Positions 54,132-64,000 of a DNA stretch of 64,000 bases are shown here, in pieces. A program made the translations under genes and the position numbers. Below the pieces are notes generated by a model. It saw nothing but the letters and a program-made list of their open reading frames with translations. It searched no databases and had not been told where the DNA came from. The stretch is taken from positions 26,832,388 through 26,896,387 of the forward strand of contig NC_089823.1 of the NCBI RefSeq assembly GCF_035046505.1, read 5' to 3'. Positions within the stretch are counted from its first letter, which is position 1. Each line of letters opens with the position of its first letter. The DNA comes from Tiliqua scincoides. Taxonomy: Eukaryota > Chordata > Lepidosauria > Squamata > Scincidae.

Positions 54132-54619
54132 CAGTGGTTCCCAAACTGATGGGTCGTGACCCACCAGGGGAACCAGAAAAGGCCCTTCTCTCTTAAGGGG
54201 AGTGACCAAGAAATAGGCAGCAACACTATTGCCATGATCACGCTGCTGCCAGAAAGGTAAGGGTTTTTCTAACTTACCTGGGGGTCTGGGGAGCCCGCAA
54301 TGTCTTCTGCAGTCCTCCCTGCACCTCCACAGTTCTGTAAAAAGAAAAGAAAACCTTCTGGTTTCATGATGAAACAAGAAGCGGTTCCCCCCCTTTCCCC
54401 CTTTTTACAGGATTTTGGAGGCATAGGGAGGGCTGCAAAGGTAGTTGCAGGTTCCTCAGACTTCCACTCCCTACCCCTGGAGAGCCACAGTGACCACCAG
54501 TTAAGTTTGAAAAATCCTTACCTTCCCAGTAGCAGCGTGATCCTGACAATCGCATTGCTAGCCCTCCCTCACCCGCACAAAGACTTACAGGGGTCAAAGT
54601 ATGATTTTGAGAACTCCTG
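54132..54619. mobile_element. hAT-like element with 8-bp target duplication (7/8)
   Basis: It begins CAGTGGTTCCCAAACTGATG and ends TTTTGAGAACTCCTG; flanks are GTCTAAGG and GTCTAAGT. It carries inverted interior arms with GGTAAGG(G/A)TTTTTC and ATCCTTACCTT. No coding frame is recognised. Confidence 0.75.
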
Positions 54620-54629
54620 GTCTAAGTAT

Positions 54630-55680
54630 ATAGCTAGACCTCATCATTTCCACCTGGGGTGAAAATACATCTATTTTCTAGTTCTAGTGGGGTAGTATGT
54701 TACTCTGAAGCAGCAAAAACAGCAAAAAGCCCTGTGGCACCTTAAGAGACTAACAATATTTCAACATCCAGAAGCATTTGGCTGCAGACTTCAAAGTGAC
54801 AGTTCTACACAAGAAAAAACATCAAAAGGAGATTAAACAGAGAAAAAGCTGAATTAAAATTTCTAACAAAACTTGGCAGCCTTACAGGAGAGGATTTCAA
54901 TCACATCTGGAACTTCTTATTACATTACAGAACTGACAGCTCTATTCTGTTCAGTTGCCATATTAATCATTGCATGGATGCCAACACAATGCCCATCATA
55001 TCTAAAGCCACACTGATGGCACAATGATGCTGGCCAAACAAGGACCAAATGCCAAGCCTGTTCTGGCAAAGCAACACTGGCACAGCCCTTCTCAGTAACA
55101 CCCTCAGTGTGCATGGAAATGCCAACACAACCTGTTATCCATGGAGCAGCGTCCTGACAGCAGCATGTCATTGTCATTACAACAGTGAGTCACTGCCATG
55201 AAATTAGCACACCATCCATGTGGCATGTATGTGTCATTGGTTTGATGTCCAAGGAGCCAATCACTGCATCCAATCAGCCCCAATCCTGGCAGCCAGAGAA
55301 ACGCCGCCAGGATGACCCTGAGCAGGGTGTGGGTGCAGATACAATGGGCAACCAATGCTGGGAGGACACACACACACACTTGTCGCCAGCCACTAGGAAT
55401 GAATGACACAGCCACAGGCACAACTCAACCATGGTCTAGAAGCTGGTCCAGAACCCACATCAGCCACTCCACATCAGCAGGCAGGCTTCTACACTGGAGG
55501 GGCTGTTACTGCACTTGTATTGCCCTTCCCCCACCCCTGTTGCCCTGCCTCCCCTCCCTCCTCCTCTCTGCCACCTTACCTGATGTATCTCAAGGATGTG
55601 ATTGGGCCTGAATTTACTTAACATTGCTATGTGATGATTATCACTTATTGTGAATTGTCTCTGTGCTTCTCTAACATAAT
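54630..55680. other. Repeat-like segment with no recognised family
   Basis: CCTGTGGCACCTTAAGAGACT at about 54731 is a known-looking repeat phrase but not a family I can name. The following 700 bases hold reverse-strand frames of 85 and 105 residues and CA runs, with no motif identified. Confidence 0.4.
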
Positions 55681-55729
55681 TTTAACCTTGTTACAGATCA
55701 GCCTTGTTTCATTTCCTCCTGCTAATTCA

Positions 55730-56300
55730 CATTGCTGTTTTCAATTTCATTTCGTTTCGTTTCTTTCATAGCCATGTATATAAACATAGCATGGTGAAGA
55801 GCAGATGGATATGTTGGAGTCTTTCAAAGGTTTGTCTTTTTCTGGAGAGAAAAATATGCTATCGATGGGGAATGAGCTTGTATCCTGTTGAAGAGAAGCT
55901 AGCAGTTTCCATTTTGGGGCATTCAGTCTCCACTCTTCTAAGGCTCTAATATGGAACTCACTGTCACAAGAAGCTGTGAAGACCACTAGGATAGATGGCT
56001 TTCAAAGGGGAACAGGAAAACTCATGGAAGAATAGTCTGTCATTGACTCTCAGGTATGATGGCTTTAGGGAACCTCCAGAAGAGAGTGGGTACCACTGAA
56101 TACCAGTTACTGGAAAGCAGCATCAAGAGATGCCTATTGCTGGTGCCCTGCCTCTTATCTTCTCAGAAGGAGAAATATCTTCATGGGAAGGAGAAATAGA
56201 TGGACTTTGGTCTGATGAAAGAGGAGTCTTCTTATATTCCTATAAGTCATCTTGGCTTATAGTGGAAGGGTGTGTGTTTGCCTTCCCTTACAGTTGTGTC
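55730..56300 (+). mobile_element. CR1-like LINE fragment, decayed
   Basis: The phrase ATATGGAACTCACTGTCACA with AAGACCACTAGGATAGATGG reads as WNSLSQE-type then KTTRIDGFQRG, which resembles the WNxLP and FKRGL parts of CR1-type ORF2. Coding is degraded and the family is not certain. Confidence 0.4.
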
Positions 56301-56614
56301 TTGAGTCATTTACATGACTCTGTAAGCAGTGCATCCGCTAGCTGCTTGAGCACAATGCAATCTGGATTACGTTGTGGGTTACTCTGTGAAGAGCTAGTGC
56401 GCATGCTGTTTTTTGTCTTTCGGGCAGGGTGACGGTGGGATGAGAGATGTAGTCTCCCATTTTTGCCTATTTTTCACCTGTTTTGTGCCATCTGCTGTCA
56501 TACAAATATTGATTAAGGAGTACCCAAAAGATGGGTTTGTTTCAATTGTTTTTATCATATATATCTCTGTTTTAGTATTATTTGTAAGCTGCCTGGAGTG
56601 CCCTTAGCGGGGTG

Positions 56615-56616
<2 letters not shown>

Positions 56617-56677
<61 letters not shown>

Positions 56678-56698
56678 TGATTGATTGATTGATTGATT
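56617..56698. repeat. (GAAA)n then (TTGA)n microsatellite
   Basis: About 15 GAAA units run into six TTGA-type units. Just upstream is AAGCTGCCTGGAGTGCCC, a LINE 3' end word, so the microsatellite may have grown on a LINE tail. Confidence 0.9.
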
Positions 56699-56699
56699 C

Positions 56700-58310
56700 T
56701 GGAGGAGGAACTTTAAAAATTCCCATTAAAGGCAAATCAATATTTTAAGATTCTTACTAAACGTAATGTATATAATGTACAGTATTTGTTAGTGATAACA
56801 TTTTAACATACACATTAAGCATTGTAACACACAGTTATGATCCAGCAAGCACCCAAGGACTTGGATGCAAACCGCTGGGCCTTTTCCTTATTTGTTTTCT
56901 GAGTAACTCTCCCCCCACATTGCAACTCTCCCCACCACCTCCTTTTTAAACTCAGGGGAGGTTAGAAAATCAACCTGCAATGCAGGTCTTTTGCTCATAA
57001 AAAAAAAAAGTTGAACATTCATTCTGCCTGTGCACTTCTCTGGATTAGGGTCCATATTTCTTTTAAAGCATTTTCTGATTGCCTTTAATGTCATTCAGTG
57101 TATGATATGTCAGCAGCTAACCTTTTGGAATGGCCAGCCACTGGTGACATTTTGTCTCCCATCCAGTGCAGGAAGTTTGCCTTTAAAAAAAAATTACAGG
57201 ATCATTGATGCCCTGGATAGTATTAATCATGTCTTTACAACCTTCTGCCTGCCTAGCATATAACAGGATGTATAAACATTGATCATCTCAAGTAATTCAA
57301 CTCAGATTGCCTCTTCTAGTCACAGTAAGGTTGCTGGATCGAATTGGAACCGTGGAGCCACAGTGTCTGTTCTGGGAAATGTTATGAACATGAAAAGATT
57401 TTAAATAAGGAGGATTTCATTCTGTAATGCTCCCAAAGGAATCAAGAAGAATCCTTTAAAAAAGAGAATTCGTTAATATCTGGAATGTCTGGTGACCTTA
57501 AGCAATGAATGCATGTCTGTTATCATCCAAAATGTTCCTTGCCTTCAAAAAGCAGGCTTGTCTTTAGTTGGGTGAGTCACACCCTGCTTCTCTGCTCCTC
57601 CCAATCTAATTATCTCAGATGCAGTCGCCACCATTGCAGGAAGCAATCCCATTCAATCTGACATACTATTAAGTGTCAAGCCTGTTCCATGCTTCAGAGG
57701 AAGACTTCCTGGGAAAAAATAACACAGTGCAAGAAGGTTCTGTTGCTAATGAGCTATTAAACACGTTTATTTCATTCTTATACAGTTGCACAAACCTTTC
57801 CTCAAAAAAGAGAGTGTTTATAATGACCTCACAGTGGAGTTATACATGGAAACCCCCCTCCACTTTCAGCCCCCTTTTCAGCTGTCTAATCAAAACCTGT
57901 GTGAGCCTTGCCTAATGAATGGAACAGAGCCAAGCACCCTTCCATACTTGACATTTTTCTATTTCAAAGTGCTTGCGTGAAAAAAATAACATGCAACCTA
58001 TGTACATCTTCATGTCTGATACATGTGTGCCTTACTTCTTTCTTTATTTTAAGCATTCATACCATGTCTTTCCAATTAAAAACTGTTCCAGGTAGCTTAC
58101 CATAAAATCTAACATAACATCCATTCAAATTAAAATACAAGAAGCAGGTATATTAGTTATGTTTGACACTAATAACACATGTATTTGAAGTGGCAGACAA
58201 TTATGTGCCCCATTCTTAGGCCACTTCTGCAGAATCTTAAGTAGCCCAGCATGCACTCCTTTGTAAGCTCTTCAACAGTCCCCAACAATAAGATTTTTTC
58301 TTCTTTGTCA
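56700..58310. other. Intergenic segment, no gene recognised
   Basis: It is AT-rich, with short ORFs only. A LINE-tail-like phrase CTTTCCAATTAAAAACTG lies near 58068. Confidence 0.5.
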
Positions 58311-58311
58311 C

Positions 58312-59124
58312 ATAAGAACATAAGAACATAAGAACAGCCCCACTGGATCAGGCCATAGGCCCATCTAGTCCAGCTTCCTGTATCTCACAGCGGCCCACCA
58401 AATGCCCCAGGGAGCACACCAGATAACAAGAGACCTCATCCTGGTGCCCTCCCCTACATCTGGCATTCTGACTTAACCCATTCCTAAAATCAGGAGGTTG
58501 CGCATACTCATCATGGCTTGTACCCCATAATGGATTTTTCCTCCAGAAACTTGTCCAATCCCCTTTTAAAGGCGTCTAGGCTAGATGCCAGCACCACATC
58601 CTGTGGCAAGGAGTTCCACAGACCGACCACGCGCTGAGTAAAGAAATATTTTCTTTTGTCTGTCCTAACCCGCCCAACACTCAATTTTAGTGGATGTCCC
58701 CTGGTTCTGGTATTATGTGAGAGTGTAAAGAGCATCTCCCTATCCACTCTGTCCATCCCCTGCATAATTTTGTATGTCTCAATCATGTCCCCCCTCAGGC
58801 GTCTCTTTTCTAGGCTGAAGAGGCCCAAACGCCGTAGCCTTTCCTCATAAGGAAGGTGCCCCAGCCCCGTAATCATCTTAGTCGCTCTCTTTTGCACCTT
58901 TTCCATTTCCACTATGTCTTTTTTGAGATGTGGCGACCAGAACTGGACACAATACTCCAGGTGTGGCCTTACCATCGATTTGTACAACGGCATTATAATA
59001 CTAGCCATTTTGTTCTCAATACCCTTCCTAATGATCCCAAGCATAGAATTGGCCTTCTTCACTGCCGCCGCACATTGGGTCGACACTTTCATCGACCTGT
59101 CCACCACCACCCTTTCTTTCTTTC
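58312..59124 (-). mobile_element. CR1-type LINE, 5'-truncated, largely open
   Basis: On the - strand an open frame to 58511 encodes about 200 residues: CAAAVKKANSMLGIIRKGI, YKSMVRPHLEYC, WSPHLKKDI, YEERLRRLGLFSLEKRRLRG and WNSLP, the C-terminal RT and thumb region of CR1. The 3' UTR and TTCTTATG repeats match those at 11.3 kb. Only a few base changes separate the two copies over about 600 bases. The 5' end is truncated. Confidence 0.9.
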
Positions 59125-59649
59125 TTGACTCATTTACATAATGAATAAGCTATGGTTAGTTTAGATCAGGAACATGGGCCAAAAAAGCCTGCTGAGACCA
59201 TGCACTCCCCACCTCCCAAGCTTACCTCCTTGGTTCCAGCATGGCACCATGACATTTAAATCATTCTACACAGCTTGTAAGAAGACAGGAACTGTGGTTT
59301 AACTCTGGTTCACAAACCAGGATGTAAAACCAAGTTCCTCTCAAAGGTCCTTTTCCAGGTTTTACCACCATCAGAAGAATAGTGGGTACAGATCAGAAAT
59401 AGGGACTTTTCATTTATGGCACCTCAACATTGGAATGCTCTCCTCAAAGGGTGTTTGTATAGTGCATGTGGTGTTTGTAATGTTGGTAAAGGGGCTATGG
59501 GTGTAAACTAAGCAGAGTTATATGGTGGAAGAGCCTTTTCTAATTACTCCCAACAAGCCTCCCACTAGTTTACTGCTAATAATAAAATTGGCAGCAGAGC
59601 CAGTATACTGCTTTCAAAGGGAGGGGGGGAAGAGACATTTTACTTACAG

Positions 59650-60181
59650 CAGTTGTTCCCAAATGTGGGTTGGGACCCACTGGTGGGTTGCAACCTGATT
59701 TTTGGCGGGTCAGGAAAGTTATCTGGAAAGTTCAGATAATGAATTGCCTCAAGTCCTGAAGTTATTCAAAATTCAGATAGCTGCTAATTACCCTGCAAAT
59801 GCTGAGCTCCTGCAATTATACATAAATATGGGGAGATGAATATTTGAGAGCACAATTCTAACCCACTTTCCAGCACTGACATAAGGCAATGCATTTCTGA
59901 GGTAAGGGAGCAACCATTCCCTTACTTTGAGGAGGCATCCATGAGTGCCACCCAACTGTGGGATGCAGCACACGTCCCATTGGCACAGCTATGCCAGTGC
60001 TGGAAAGTTGGTTAGGATTTGGGCCCCAGGGTCTTTTTCTGGTTATGATTTGTGAATAAATAAATAAAATATTATTTCTTTCTAGATCTTTTTGTTTAGT
60101 GTCTGGTAAACCTAGGTGGGTTCTAATAGAGTGTCATTTTTAAAAAATGGGTCCTGGTGATAAAATGTTTGGGAACCAGTG
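59650..60181. mobile_element. hAT-like element, 8-bp target duplication (7/8), with nested MITE
   Basis: It begins CAGTTGTTCCCAAATGTGGG and ends GTTTGGGAACCAGTG; flanks are ACTTACAG and AATTACAG. A palindromic MITE of the GCGCAATCC type occupies 59846-60028, so that MITE inserted later. Confidence 0.75.
59846..60028. mobile_element. Nested palindromic MITE
   Basis: It begins AGAGCACAATTCTAACCCAC and ends AGTTGGTTAGGATTTGGGCCC. Core blocks CATTCCCTTACTTTGAGGAGG and GCAGCACACGTCCCATTGGC are shared with 38341-38543. Confidence 0.7.
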
Positions 60182-60183
60182 AA

Positions 60184-61600
60184 TTACAGTTTAAAATTAT
60201 GTACATCTTTGTTAGTAGTATAGGTGCTAGACTTTGGAACAGGGAATCCTAGGCATGGTGCTTGAGAGTTCATGGCTTGGTGGATCCCATGTGGCTGACA
60301 GAGCTCATGGAGGGAGTTCCTGTAGGTCAAGAGAGAGAAAGAGAAAGTAAGCAAGTAGAGACACCCCTCCGCAAACCATAGCAGACCAGAGTTAAAGTCT
60401 GAGACAGTCTCTGAGTCATCTGCCTCTGACAAGACACGGTTCCCTAGTGTCCAGCAGGCAGCATTGTACCTATTTCCCAACAGCAGAGTCTGTTCTCTTT
60501 TCAGCCCAAGAAGCATTTTAAAGTGGTTGAGTTTAATGATATTTAACGTTAACGGCTATTGGCTATTTTTATTATTTTATTCCTTTTTATTGTCCTGATC
60601 AGTTTTATGTAATTCACTTTGTTAGCTGAAGAAGAGAGTTGAAATGCCTCAAATGAAAAAAGAACAGGGCAGCAGTAGAGGGGCCCTGGTGCATTGTCCG
60701 CCTGTTCTTGGAATCCTTCTATCTTCAGAACAGTTAGAGAGAAGCTGTATTTGAAAGTCAACAGGCAACTGTTTGAAAAGGAACCTGTTCTCAGCGGCTG
60801 GAGAGCAAAAGGGAAGTTGAGCAAACCATCGCTGGTAACGATTTATCTCCTATTTCATCTACTTATGTAATCAGCTACTTTTAAAAAATATTATTTTATG
60901 AAAGGGCTGCTCTTCCACAGAGACTGGATGGAACCATTTCAAATAAATTCAGGGTATCATTTCCTGAATATTTCCTGTTGCGGCTAAGTGGTTAGAAAGC
61001 AGCTCTGAACTGGCAATGTAGGTTCTTCAGGACCTACCTCCACCTCTTTTGTCTCTGCTATGGGTGTTTCTGGCCAGCTGTGCAAAAGGTGAGTGTGATG
61101 CGGTTACACTCACCCCCACCTGAACTTGAACCTGGCCTGCTTGGCTCCCAGCCTGTGTGTTTCTCTCATCGGAGACCAACATTCTATCTTGCCTCAATGC
61201 TCTTGAGACTTTCATTGTGACTTGTCCCAGATCCTTCCTTGGCAGATGGGTTCCTTCCAGCTGATGGACTCCCCACAGATAATCAAGCTGTTGCCATTGG
61301 GAAGATTGTGTGTTTCTTCCACATACTTGCCCTCCTCCAAGGTCACTCTCAAAATTCCTTGAGCTGCTACAACCAAAGATATATTTCTTGGATGTGAGTG
61401 TTTGTAATATAAGAGTCTAACTCTGGGTGCACGGATTCCTGGCATCTCACTGTTTTTGCCCCTTGCTGTCTGTGCCTCAGTAGCTCCTGTAATAGGAGGT
61501 ATTGTGTCATCCTTGTCTTGTGTGTGTGTGTGTGTTCCCCATGAGTAGCAGCAGCTGACACTGTGTTACTTTGGGGGGATACCATGGGGGTGGGATGGCC
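60184..61600. other. Segment with unknown coding-like frames on the - strand
   Basis: Reverse frames at 60184-60516 and 61212-61445 (77 residues, HNLPNGNSLIICGESISW) look less random than the average but match nothing I can name. A third at 61027-61215 may continue it. They may be a decayed mobile element. Confidence 0.3.
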
Positions 61601-61643
61601 ACTCTTTGATGACAGCCACCTCTAGGTCCTATTCTCTAGGGGC

Positions 61644-62338
61644 CAGGGCCTCTGAGAGGAATTTTATCAGGGCATACAAAGTTTCTTTTGGGCCCCTTCC
61701 CAAAGAGGGAGAGGGTGAAACAGAATGGGGGTGGGCAGAAAGGGGACAAAACAGGCAGGGGGAAAGTGGCAACAGTTGAAACAGTCTTTGGAGACTAGAT
61801 CTACCAGTCTTTCCAATGCAGAGCTCAGGTCTACCTGCCTGCCTGGCGTTGGCAGCTAGATGCAGTAATATAGAAAAACAAACACACTCATAAGTCTCTC
61901 TAAAATCTTTCAAATGTAGAAAATAATTGCAGGAGATTAGTATCATTGTATTCAGGCTTACACTAGAATTGAGAGTGTCGTATGTACACCAAAACGGACT
62001 TCTGCAGCAGCTGCAGTCCCACAGCTATGTTGCTGAGCTCCTCTACACTCCTTCATGGTAAGCAGATCCTCAAGCCAAAGAGCTACAGTAGCAGGTCAGT
62101 TTCCTCCCAGATGTGACACTGTAAAGGAATGTATGCATTCCTGGACCTTTGGCAGTAGTTGCTGCCATGTGCCCATTGTAATGCCCCCAGCATTCTGCAT
62201 GGGCAGTGAGTCTGGGTGAGCCTGAAAAATGTAAGATCCCAGGAAATTTCTGGGCCCCCTCTTTTGGCTCTTGGGCCCCCTTTCTGACCCTGGGCCCGGG
62301 TACAAATTACCCCCTTTACCCCTCTCTCCTAGGCCCTG
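61644..62338. mobile_element. hAT-like element, 695 bp, 8-bp target duplication (7/8)
   Basis: It begins CAGGGCCTCTGAGAGGAA and ends CCTCTCTCCTAGGCCCTG; flanks are CTAGGGGC (61636-61643) and CCAGGGGC (62339-62346). Inverted ends and length without a transposase mark it as non-autonomous. An older copy is at 5317-6068. Confidence 0.75.
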
Positions 62339-62697
62339 CCAGGGGCTAATGGGGGGCATTGGTCTAATAGCCACAATATCTCCTATTGCCCCCTGACTGG
62401 TTCACCTTAGCAGTGCTGCCCTAGCCACTGGCATTGATACTGGGTGTGTTTGCAGTGATGCGACTAGCATGGGGCTACTGCTGGATCACCACTCTCTGAC
62501 TGGTGGATGATGTTGGTGCTTCTGTGGACACTGGCAGAGTTACCAAGAGGGATGCACCTCTCTGGAGTTGTCCAGGTTCTTATTTCTCCTCCTGCTCTGT
62601 GCTGAACAGTCTTAGAACATGACTGATGTTGCTTGAAAAGGCTGCAGGGTTAGAAGGAACACTGGCATCACTTGGGTATAGGATTGTATACCCAAGA

Positions 62698-63484
62698 ACA
62701 CGCGGCCGTACTTGGATCATGCAGACCTGGCCACGGTGATCCATGCCACAGTGACATCGAGGTTAGATTATTGTAACGCGCTTTATGTGGGGCTGCCCCT
62801 GAAGACGGTTCGGAAACTGCAATTAGTGCAGAATGCGGCAGCCCGTGTGGTCACTGGAGGTAGGCGGTTTGACTCTGTCAGCCCGCTTCTCTGGGGGCTG
62901 CATTGGCTGCCCATTCGTTTCCGGGCCCAATTCAAGGTGCTGGTTTTGACCTTTAAAGCCCTATACTGCTCTGGGCCAGGGTATCTCAGAGATCGCCTAC
63001 TTCCGTACAATCCGGCTCATCCTCTTAGGTCATCAGAGAAGGCCTTTTTACAAGTGCCGCCGCCTAAGGAGGTACGTGGGGCGGCGGCAAGAAATAGGGC
63101 CTTCTCAGTAGTGGCACCAACATTATGGAACTCCCTTCCCCTTGACTTGAGAATGGCTCCCTCTCTTGAGACTTTTCGGCGAGACCTGAAGACATTTCTC
63201 TTTAAAGAAGCCTTCTGAGTGCATGGCCTTTTTAAACATCTTTTCTGTATCTTTTAGTATTTTTACAGGCCTGATTCCTCTGATTTGCTGCGTTTTGCTC
63301 TTTTTATCTGACTATGGTTTTTATGGGTATATGTTAATGTGTTTTTAATATGTTTTTATTTGTGGTTAAATTATGATTTTAATCTGTTTTTAATATGTTG
63401 TGAGCCGCCCTGGGTCCCTTTGGGGAGAAGGGCGGGATATAAATAAAGTTTATTATTATTATTTATTATTATTATTTATTATTA
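62698..63484 (+). mobile_element. L2-type LINE, 5'-truncated 3' end
   Basis: An open frame to 63218 has SRLDYCNALYVGLP, LQLVQNAAARVVTGG, LHWLPIRFRAQFKVL, YLRDRLLPY, LRSSEKAFL, WNSLPLDLR and LKTFLFKEAF, the motif series typical of the L2 clade ORF2 end. The 3' UTR closes AGCCGCCCTGGGTCCC and GGGCGGGATATAAATAAAG with (ATT)n. The coding portion shows no breaks, suggesting a fairly young copy. Confidence 0.88.
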
Positions 63485-63539
63485 TTGCACCACCTTAAAG
63501 AATCCCTTCTGGTTCTACCAATTGTATAACTACTGCTGA

Positions 63540-64000
63540 CCCTATTTGCTGACTATTAGATCCCCCTCAGACCTCCCTAGATCCAACTCCCACCCTCAAG
63601 CTGGTTTCATGGAACATGGCGGGTTGGGAGAAAAAGAAATCTGATCAAGATTTCATTAACTATTTGCCTCTCTTTAATATCATTTTTTTGCAAGAGACCT
63701 GGTCCCTGTCTTCGTTAACCATTCCTGGCTTTACTTCTTACCATCTTCCGGCTTTCAAATGCAAACAAATGGGTCGCCCTCGTGTTGGACTATGTTGTTT
63801 GATTAGTTCCTCCTCTTGGTTTTCTCTGTCCCCTCTCCCCTCTCAATCTCGGTATTTTCAAGCTTGCTTATTTCAATGTAAGGAGCTCAGGATTATTATG
63901 TTCAATTTAGATATTCCTCCCTCTGATCCATCTCCTCAGGTTTTTTGGAATGAGGCCAAGTCCTCTGCCAGGAAATGCTTGGCTTCTATGCCTTCAGCTT
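63540..64000 (+). mobile_element. Non-LTR retrotransposon endonuclease-like ORF, runs off the window
   Basis: A frame open from about 63546 to the last base reads LVSWNMAGWEK near 63602, then FLQETWSLSS, GRPRVGLCCLISSS and FQCKELRIIMFNLDIPPS. The SWNMxG and LQETW strings correspond to the N-terminal motifs of the APE-type endonuclease of LINEs. The clade is not resolved. The window ends inside the domain, so completeness cannot be judged. It abuts the 3' tail of the L2 copy. Confidence 0.7.

Noticed and set aside
1-64000. Old retroviral or Polinton copies
   Set aside because: I looked for LTR ends and the usual protein motifs and recognised none with enough support to report.

Overview
This is a 64-kb piece of a vertebrate nuclear genome, most likely from a squamate reptile. 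The protein-coding content is two host genes on the + strand, USPL1 and then ALOX5AP, the same order and orientation I recall for human chromosome 13q12.3. CR1 and L2 type LINE pieces, MIR-like SINE sequence and many short hAT-like and foldback elements point to a lizard or snake, but the species cannot be named from the sequence alone. All bacterial-style long ORFs outside the two genes are shadows, repeats or transposon remnants.

Layout. 1-3.5 kb: dispersed repeats. 3.56-4.40 kb: GC-rich CpG island with the presumed noncoding first exon of USPL1 (donor after 4084), followed by a local tandem repeat. 11.6-25.1 kb: USPL1 coding exons and a short 3' UTR. The eight coding exons join in frame into about 1082 codons with conserved catalytic Cys, His and Asp. 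25.1-39.1 kb: intergenic DNA holding a hAT-like element filled with a tandem array, a Helitron relic (helicase end plus OTU-like piece), several foldback repeats and two intact-looking tRNA genes on the - strand, tRNA-Val(AAC) and tRNA-Asn(GTT). 39.1-52.4 kb: ALOX5AP (FLAP), five coding exons giving exactly 161 codons plus stop. 52.4-64 kb: repeat-rich downstream DNA, including a CR1 copy, an L2-type LINE 3' end and the start of an endonuclease-like LINE ORF that runs off the window.

Function. USPL1 is a Cajal-body SUMO isopeptidase and ALOX5AP is the nuclear-envelope MAPEG protein that presents arachidonate to 5-lipoxygenase. They are neighbours by conserved synteny, and nothing seen here suggests a shared pathway. 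The most informative unusual signals are: a group of non-autonomous elements with 8-bp target duplications and a central TA in most targets (a hAT/Buster-like signature); a tandem array inside one of them built from a unit that also occurs as a dispersed palindrome; a 25-bp tandem duplication that copies the ALOX5AP exon 1 splice donor; a (CT)n microsatellite serving as the polypyrimidine tract of ALOX5AP exon 5; and the Helitron helicase with an adjoining OTU-like segment. I saw no convincing new multi-gene system. All family names rest on memory of protein and repeat families, not on searches.
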